NCBI GenBank assembly: GCA_964495385.1
Contig: CAZBVO010000004.1
Coordinates: forward strand, 1-64,000
Origin: CAG-1138 sp964495385
Lineage (GTDB): Bacteria > Bacillota > Clostridia > Christensenellales > CAG-917
Length of the DNA: 64,000 nt
Reading direction: 5' to 3'
The notes beneath the pieces are model-generated. The model was not told where the DNA came from, ran no database searches, and saw only the letters and a program-made list of their open reading frames with translations. A program made the translations under genes and the position numbers. Positions 59,159 through 64,000 of the stretch are shown piece after piece; the first letter of the stretch is position 1; the number at the start of each line of letters is the position of its first letter.

Positions 59159-60922
59159 ATGAACAATACAGGTAAAATCGTCAAGGTCAGCGGACCGCTT
59201 ATCGTTGCCGAAAACATGGCGGACGTTAAAATGTACGACGTGGTGAAGGTTTCGGACAAGGGACTTATCGGCGAAGTGATCGAACTTAGGGGCGATAAGG
59301 CTTCCATTCAGGTGTATGAGGAAACAGGCGGTTTGGGCGTAGGAGAAAAAGTGGTTTCGACGGGTATGCCGCTGTCGGTCGAACTGGCACCGGGGCTTAT
59401 CGAGGGCATTTACGACGGAATTCAGCGTCCGCTTGAAAAGCTTGCCGCCGCATCGGGCGACAGAATAGGGCGAGGTGTAAGCGTCAACGCAGTCGATCAC
59501 GACAAAAAATGGCTTTTCCATCCGACCGCAAAAGTCGGCACCAAGGTTTCGGCCGGCGACATAATCGGTTACGTCGACGAAACCCCTGCCGTTAAGCATC
59601 GTATTATGGTTCCGTACGGCACCGAAGGCACCCTTACCGATATTTTCGAGGGCGAATTTAACGTGACTGAAACGGTTGCCGTTTTGGACGGCAAAACAAA
59701 CGTAACCATGCTTCAGCGTTGGCCGGTCAGAAAGGGACGTCCGTACAGGGAAAAACTGACTCCGACCATGCCTATGGTTACCGGACAGAGAGTTATCGAC
59801 ACGCTGTTTCCTATAGCAAAAGGCGGCGTGGCTGCCGTTCCCGGCCCGTTCGGAAGCGGAAAAACGGTGGTTCAGCACCAGCTTGCCAAGTGGGCGGATG
59901 CGGAGATAATCGTGTACGTCGGTTGCGGCGAGCGCGGCAACGAAATGACGGACGTTTTGAACGAATTTCCGCAACTTACCGATCCGAAAACCGGTTATCC
60001 GCTTATGAAACGCACCGTGCTTATCGCAAATACTTCCGATATGCCTGTTGCGGCCAGAGAAGCGTCCATTTACACGGGCATCACCATTGCCGAGTACTTC
60101 AGGGACATGGGCTACAACGTGGCAATCATGGCCGACAGCACAAGCCGTTGGGCGGAAGCTTTGAGAGAAATGAGCGGTCGCTTGGAAGAAATGCCGGGCG
60201 AAGAAGGATATCCTGCTTATTTGTCCTCGAGACTTGCCGAGTTCTACGAGCGTGCGGGCATAGTAAAAACGCTGGGTTCGGAGGAACGTGTGGGCAGTGT
60301 CAGCGCAATAGGTGCGGTCAGCCCTCCGGGAGGCGACCTTTCGGAACCTGTAAGTCAGGCAACGCTTAGGATAGTCAAAGTGTTTTGGGGCCTTTCGGCA
60401 AGCCTTGCGTATCGCAGACATTTTCCTGCAATCGATTGGTTGCAAAGCTACAGCCTTTATGCCGACCGACTGAAAGGATGGTATGATTTTAACCTCGGCG
60501 AAAAATGGGCAAAAGACCGTGCCGAGATAATGAAAATTTTGCAAGAAGAGGCATCGTTGGACGAAATCGTTCGACTTGTCGGCATCGATGCGCTGTCGCC
60601 AAAGGACAGATTGGTTATGGAAACCGCAAAGTCCGTCAGGGAAGACTACTTGCATCAAAACGCTTTTCACGAAGTCGATACCTACGCTTCTTTGCAAAAA
60701 CAGCTTGAGATGATGGAGCTTATTTTGGGTTGGTATCATCTCGGTTTGGAGGCGCTCGAAAACAACATCGACGTCGAGGATTACCTTGCACTTCCGATAA
60801 AGGAAAAAATCGGTCGCGCAAAATATATCCCGGAAAACGAAATCAGAAAGTTCGAAGACATAACAAGGGAACTCAAAGAACAGGCCATCGCTTTGGCCAA
60901 CGAAGGAGTTGAAAATGCTTAA
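59159..60922 (+). CDS. ntpA: V-type ATP synthase catalytic subunit A
   Basis: A 587-residue catalytic ATPase subunit. The N-terminal barrel precedes the A-type non-homologous insert (about 115-185). Walker A PGPFGSGKTVVQHQ lies near 229, YVGCGERGNEMTDVL near 256, Walker B region NVAIMADSTSRWAEALREM near 320 and VSPPGGDLSEPVSQATLR near 387. Full length with no visible defects. The end overlaps the start of ntpB by eight bases. Confidence 0.97.
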   Translation: MNNTGKIVKVSGPLIVAENMADVKMYDVVKVSDKGLIGEVIELRGDKASIQVYEETGGLGVGEKVVSTGMPLSVELAPGLIEGIYDGIQRPLEKLAAASGDRIGRGVSVNAVDHDKKWLFHPTAKVGTKVSAGDIIGYVDETPAVKHRIMVPYGTEGTLTDIFEGEFNVTETVAVLDGKTNVTMLQRWPVRKGRPYREKLTPTMPMVTGQRVIDTLFPIAKGGVAAVPGPFGSGKTVVQHQLAKWADAEIIVYVGCGERGNEMTDVLNEFPQLTDPKTGYPLMKRTVLIANTSDMPVAAREASIYTGITIAEYFRDMGYNVAIMADSTSRWAEALREMSGRLEEMPGEEGYPAYLSSRLAEFYERAGIVKTLGSEERVGSVSAIGAVSPPGGDLSEPVSQATLRIVKVFWGLSASLAYRRHFPAIDWLQSYSLYADRLKGWYDFNLGEKWAKDRAEIMKILQEEASLDEIVRLVGIDALSPKDRLVMETAKSVREDYLHQNAFHEVDTYASLQKQLEMMELILGWYHLGLEALENNIDVEDYLALPIKEKIGRAKYIPENEIRKFEDITRELKEQAIALANEGVENA

Positions 60923-62294
60923 AGAGTACAAAACAATCCGCGAAGTGGTCGGGCCGTTGATGCTTGTTGAGGGCGTCGAGGGCGTAAAATACGACGAACT
61001 TGTGGAAATAGTTCAGGAAAACGGCGAAACCAGAAAAGGAAAGGTTTTGGAAGTCAATCGCGACAAGGCGCTCGTGCAGTTGTTCGAGCCGTCGCAAGGG
61101 CTTAAAATCGCCACCGCAAAAGCCAGATTTTTGGGGCGCAGTTTGTCGTTGGGCGTTTCGGAAGACATGCTCGGCCGAGTTTTTGACGGCATGGGCAACC
61201 CTAAAGACGGAGGCTCGCCGATTATCCCCGAAATGCGTCTGGACATCAACGGCAGGCCGATAAATCCTGCTGTCAGGGATTATCCTAACGAGTTCATTCA
61301 AACGGGAATTTCGGCCATTGACGGCCTCAATACGCTGGTTAGGGGGCAAAAGCTTCCGGTGTTCAGCGCATCCGGTTTGCCGCACAGCGAATTGGCGGCG
61401 CAGATTGCACGTCAGGCAAAAGTTTTGGGCACGGACAGCAAGTTCGCCGTTGTATTTGCCGCAGTGGGTATCACGTTCGAAGAGGCGGAATTTTTTATCA
61501 ACGATTTCAGAAAGACGGGAGCAATCGAAAGGGCGGTTTTGTTTATCAACCTCGCCAACGATCCTGCCGTCGAGCGTATCGCTACGCCTCGTATGGCGTT
61601 GACCGCGGCCGAATATCTTGCCTTTGAAAAAGGTATGCACGTTTTGGTCATAACCACCGACATAACCAACTATGCCGAGGCTTTACGTGAGGTTTCGGCG
61701 GCCAGAAAAGAAGTTCCGGGCAGACGCGGATATCCGGGTTATTTGTACACCGACCTCGCTTCGATGTACGAAAGAGCCGGCCGAATCAGAGGCAAAGAGG
61801 GAAGTATCACTCAAATTCCCGTTCTCACCATGCCGGAAGACGACAAAACGCACCCTATTCCCGACCTTACCGGCTACATCACTGAGGGGCAGATTATCCT
61901 CAGCAGAGAGCTTTACAAAAAGGGCATAACCCCTCCTATCGACGTACTGCCGAGCCTGTCCCGTCTTAAAGATAAGGGCATTGGCAAGGGCAAAACCAGA
62001 GAGGATCACGCCGACACCATGAACCAGCTGTTCTCGGCGTACGCTCAGGGCAAAGAGGCAAAGGAACTGTCGGCCATTTTGGGCGAAAGCGCACTTTCGG
62101 AATCGGACAAAAAGTTTGCGGTTTTTGCCGAGGAATTTGAAAAACGCTACGTTTCGCAGGGGTTTGAAACGGACAGATCCATAACTGAAACTCTTGATTT
62201 GGGTTGGGAACTTTTAAGGCTTTTGCCTAAATCCGAACTCAAACGTATAAGAGACGAATATATCGAAAAATATTTGAACAATGACAAGGCTTAA
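60915..62294 (+). CDS. ntpB: V-type ATP synthase subunit B
   Basis: A 459-residue regulatory subunit, starting at ATG 60915 with GGAG six bases before; a TTG two codons upstream is less likely. It resembles subunit A in fold but lacks a proper P-loop: PVFSASGLPHSELAAQIARQ stands in its place near 150. AVVFAAVGITFEEAEFF, NLANDPAVERIATPRMAL and VLPSLSRLKDKGIGKGKT are family hallmarks. It overlaps ntpA by eight bases and ntpD by 14. Confidence 0.97.
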   Translation: MLKEYKTIREVVGPLMLVEGVEGVKYDELVEIVQENGETRKGKVLEVNRDKALVQLFEPSQGLKIATAKARFLGRSLSLGVSEDMLGRVFDGMGNPKDGGSPIIPEMRLDINGRPINPAVRDYPNEFIQTGISAIDGLNTLVRGQKLPVFSASGLPHSELAAQIARQAKVLGTDSKFAVVFAAVGITFEEAEFFINDFRKTGAIERAVLFINLANDPAVERIATPRMALTAAEYLAFEKGMHVLVITTDITNYAEALREVSAARKEVPGRRGYPGYLYTDLASMYERAGRIRGKEGSITQIPVLTMPEDDKTHPIPDLTGYITEGQIILSRELYKKGITPPIDVLPSLSRLKDKGIGKGKTREDHADTMNQLFSAYAQGKEAKELSAILGESALSESDKKFAVFAEEFEKRYVSQGFETDRSITETLDLGWELLRLLPKSELKRIRDEYIEKYLNNDKA

Positions 62295-62910
62295 CGTTAA
62301 CCCGACTCGCATGGAATTGAGGCGTTTGAAAGGACGTCTCAAAACCGCCGTACGGGGGCACAAACTTTTAAAAGATAAGTCGGACGAGATGGTCAGACAG
62401 TTTATGGTGTACGCTCGCCGCAACAAACAGCTTCGCGAAGAAACCGAGGCTGCGCTTTCGGATGCCTTAAAAGGCTTTATGCTGGCCCGAGCGGTTTCGG
62501 ACGACAGAATAATCGAGGAAGCGGTGTTGATGCCTGCGGCACGGGTGGAAACCGAGCTTTCGACAAAATCCGTCATGAGCGTTGAGGTGCCGGAAATTAA
62601 AATCAAAGAACGCCGGCAGGAAGATATGTTTCCGTATTCTTTCTCGTCGGTAACCGCAGAACTTGACGGAAGCATTGTGACTTTGACGGAATTGGTGGCC
62701 AAAATGGTCGAGTTGGCAGAGGTGGAAAAAACCTGCAACATGCTTGCCGACGAAATCGAAAAAAACCGTCGCCGAGTCAACGCTTTGGAGTACGTTATGA
62801 TTCCGCAACTGGAGGAAACCATCAAATATATTTCGATGAAACTGGAGGAGCAGGAACGAAGCAACGTGGTCAGACTGATGAAAGTCAAGGACATGCTTGA
62901 AAACAAATAA
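62281..62910 (+). CDS. ntpD: V-type ATP synthase subunit D
   Basis: A 209-residue central rotor shaft. N-terminal NPTRMELRRLKGRLKTAVRG and LLKDKSDEMVRQF are family signatures; the C-terminal helix contains RRVNALEYVMIPQLEETIKY near 162. It is the last gene of the ATPase operon, followed by a terminator. The ntpH and ntpJ genes that end the E. hirae operon are absent. Confidence 0.96.
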   Translation: MTRLNVNPTRMELRRLKGRLKTAVRGHKLLKDKSDEMVRQFMVYARRNKQLREETEAALSDALKGFMLARAVSDDRIIEEAVLMPAARVETELSTKSVMSVEVPEIKIKERRQEDMFPYSFSSVTAELDGSIVTLTELVAKMVELAEVEKTCNMLADEIEKNRRRVNALEYVMIPQLEETIKYISMKLEEQERSNVVRLMKVKDMLENK

Positions 62911-62929
62911 CCGAATTTAACATTTTTTT

Positions 62930-62958
62930 ACCGCGGCCTAAAGCCGTGGTTTTTTTTA
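62930..62958 (+). terminator. Terminator of the V-ATPase operon
   Basis: Stem ACCGCGGC / GCCGTGGT (two wobble pairs) with a 5-base loop and T8, 20 bases after the ntpD stop. Confidence 0.88.
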
Positions 62959-63011
62959 CAAAAACGGAATAATCGCACCGTTTCGGGCATTTATAAAAAC
63001 GAGGTGATTTT

Positions 63012-63683
63012 ATGAAAAAGATGTTTTTGGTGCTATTGACCGTGTGTGTTCTTGCCGCTTGCTTTACGGCATGCGGTCCTAAAAGCGACGAAACGATTCC
63101 GTATATCGAGAACGTAAGCCACTATCAGACTCATGCGTACAGGGCGGACACCGAGGAATGGTCGGTGGAAATTTCGGCAGGGAGAAGAGAAAAAGATTTC
63201 AGAGCCGACGGAAAAGTAGGCGAAACCGCCGATTTTCAACTTGTAAAAATAAGCCCGAAAAGCAAATCCGAGGCAAAGGAATTGGATTTTGTGCTTACTT
63301 ATTCGGGCGGCGAAATTTCCGCTAAGGCTCAAAAGGACCGCTTTGGCCCGGGATATTCCGCCTACGTCGACGTCGGAGAGGGCATGGACGGATTGGAAAA
63401 GATAAAAATCGGGGATTCGGATGCGGTCGAACTCGAAAATCTGCTTGCCGACAAAATCGGTTGGACGGACGCTTTTAAGGTCGCTACGGAGGAGCTGAAG
63501 GATTTTATCGCCGCCAACCTCGACGAATCCGGAAACTTTAAAAAGGAAATTTGCGTAAAGTATCTTTTGAACCCGTACGACGGCAGCGGCGAGTACTATT
63601 GGTACGTCGCATTTATGGGCGAGGGGTTTGATTATACGGCAATTTTGATCGATCCGACAACGGGAAAAATCGTTTCGAAGTAG
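63012..63683 (+). CDS. Unrecognised small lipoprotein
   Basis: A 223-residue secreted protein with GAGGTGATTTT before ATG. The signal peptide MKKMFLVLLTVCVLAAC offers two lipoboxes, LAAC (Cys17) and FTAC (Cys21). The mature domain is alpha/beta, and near its end YYWYVAFMGEGFDYTAILID resembles PepSY-like or DUF4830-like segments, which I cannot confirm. The helical part EELKDFIAANLDESGNFKKE and the closing DPTTGKIVSK fit a small binding or inhibitory domain. Likely monocistronic or with the ZIP gene 40 bases on. Confidence 0.75.
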   Translation: MKKMFLVLLTVCVLAACFTACGPKSDETIPYIENVSHYQTHAYRADTEEWSVEISAGRREKDFRADGKVGETADFQLVKISPKSKSEAKELDFVLTYSGGEISAKAQKDRFGPGYSAYVDVGEGMDGLEKIKIGDSDAVELENLLADKIGWTDAFKVATEELKDFIAANLDESGNFKKEICVKYLLNPYDGSGEYYWYVAFMGEGFDYTAILIDPTTGKIVSK

Positions 63684-63723
63684 TTAAATCGGCAAAAGTT
63701 TAACCGAAGGACGGACGTAAAAG

Positions 63724-64000
63724 ATGACTATTGTTGTTTTGACTGCGTTGGGAGTTGGCGGCGCAACCGTATTGGGCGCAGTGTTCGGATTTTTGTTTAA
63801 GGGTACGTCGCAAAGAACAAACGATGCCATGCTTGGTTTTTCCGCCGGTGTTATGCTGTCGGCGGCGGCCACCGGGCTTATTGCGCCGTCGCTGGATATG
63901 GGCGGAAAGTGGGCTGTAGCCGTTACCGTCGGGGGAATTTTTTTAGGTAGCGCCGCAGTCGGATTGGCGGAAACGTTTATCGACAACAAGATGACCAAAA
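63724..64000 (+). CDS. ZIP-family metal transporter (3' partial)
   Basis: The first 92 residues are visible. Two membrane segments (about 3-25 and 36-58) and the beginning of a third are seen, with SQRTNDAMLGFSAGVMLSAA followed by GLIAPSLDMGG, the N-terminal signature of GufA/ZupT-type ZIP proteins that import divalent metals such as zinc. The frame is open to the window end, so the metal-binding transmembrane helices 4-5 lie outside. Confidence 0.8.
   Translation, partial: MTIVVLTALGVGGATVLGAVFGFLFKGTSQRTNDAMLGFSAGVMLSAAATGLIAPSLDMGGKWAVAVTVGGIFLGSAAVGLAETFIDNKMTK

Overview
The window looks like one scaffold of an anaerobic, low-to-mid GC Firmicutes genome, most likely an uncultured Clostridia-type lineage. 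The conserved block rsmD-coaD-ylbJ-tmcAL(ylbM)-yceD(ylbN)-rpmF followed by plsX-rnc-smc-ftsY has the Bacillus/Clostridium order. AddAB replaces RecBCD. Energy genes are pta-ackA, a V-type ATPase and oxygen-sensitive Fe-S/flavin enzymes. A run of exactly 100 N at 16975-17074 marks a scaffold join, so this is a draft or metagenome assembly. No rRNA, tRNA, CRISPR array, transposase or phage gene was recognised.

Region 1 (1-11180) is the most interesting part. It is a tightly packed operon of a class II fumarase (5' end cut off), HdrB, HdrC, HdrA, an MvhD/FlxD-like adaptor, three Flx-like subunits (two Fe-S proteins and an FAD/NAD(P) reductase), a FrdB-like Fe-S protein, a FrdA-like flavoprotein and an AspT-type transporter, ending at a strong terminator. 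Read as a unit it predicts malate -> fumarate -> succinate with NAD(P)H as donor, where HdrA can bifurcate electrons so that ferredoxin is reduced along with fumarate. This resembles the HdrABC-FlxABCD complexes of sulfate reducers and the thiol:fumarate reductase of methanogens, but here a soluble fumarate reductase appears to be the high-potential acceptor module.

Region 2 (11190-17720) holds a heterodimeric ABC exporter with one degenerate ATP site, a membrane-anchored acidic protein, a PadR regulator with a perfect 19-bp dyad in front of it, and its partner membrane protein, cut by the N gap. Region 3 (17715-32300) is core housekeeping: alanine racemase, RsmD, an unusually short CoaD, a coiled-coil protein, YlbJ, TmcAL, Pta-AckA, YceD, L32, PlsX, RNase III, SMC and FtsY.

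Region 4 (32400-36060) contains an AT-rich single-pass membrane protein that looks foreign, a structured non-coding stretch, and three unrecognised minus-strand genes, one a lipoprotein. Region 5 (36180-47750) has AddB-AddA, a three-TM protein with a long Glu/Val/Pro repeat, a large lipoprotein, a Sua5-type threonylcarbamoyl-AMP synthase and a low-molecular-weight phosphatase. Region 6 (47840-53820) is one giant TTG-initiated surface protein with GLUG-like and MBG-like repeats, a C-terminal membrane anchor and a Gln/Pro-rich cytoplasmic tail.

Region 7 (53870-62960) is rpiB followed by a complete V-ATPase operon in the Enterococcus hirae order F-I-K-E-C-G-A-B-D. Its proteolipid keeps the Na+ ligands, so sodium is the predicted coupling ion. 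The window ends with a small lipoprotein and the start of a ZIP-family metal transporter. Substrate-level ATP from Pta-AckA, low-potential electrons from the fumarate reductase cluster and a Na+-linked ATPase fit a fermentative, succinate- and acetate-forming anaerobe. The ferredoxin-oxidising partner (Rnf or hydrogenase) lies outside the window.
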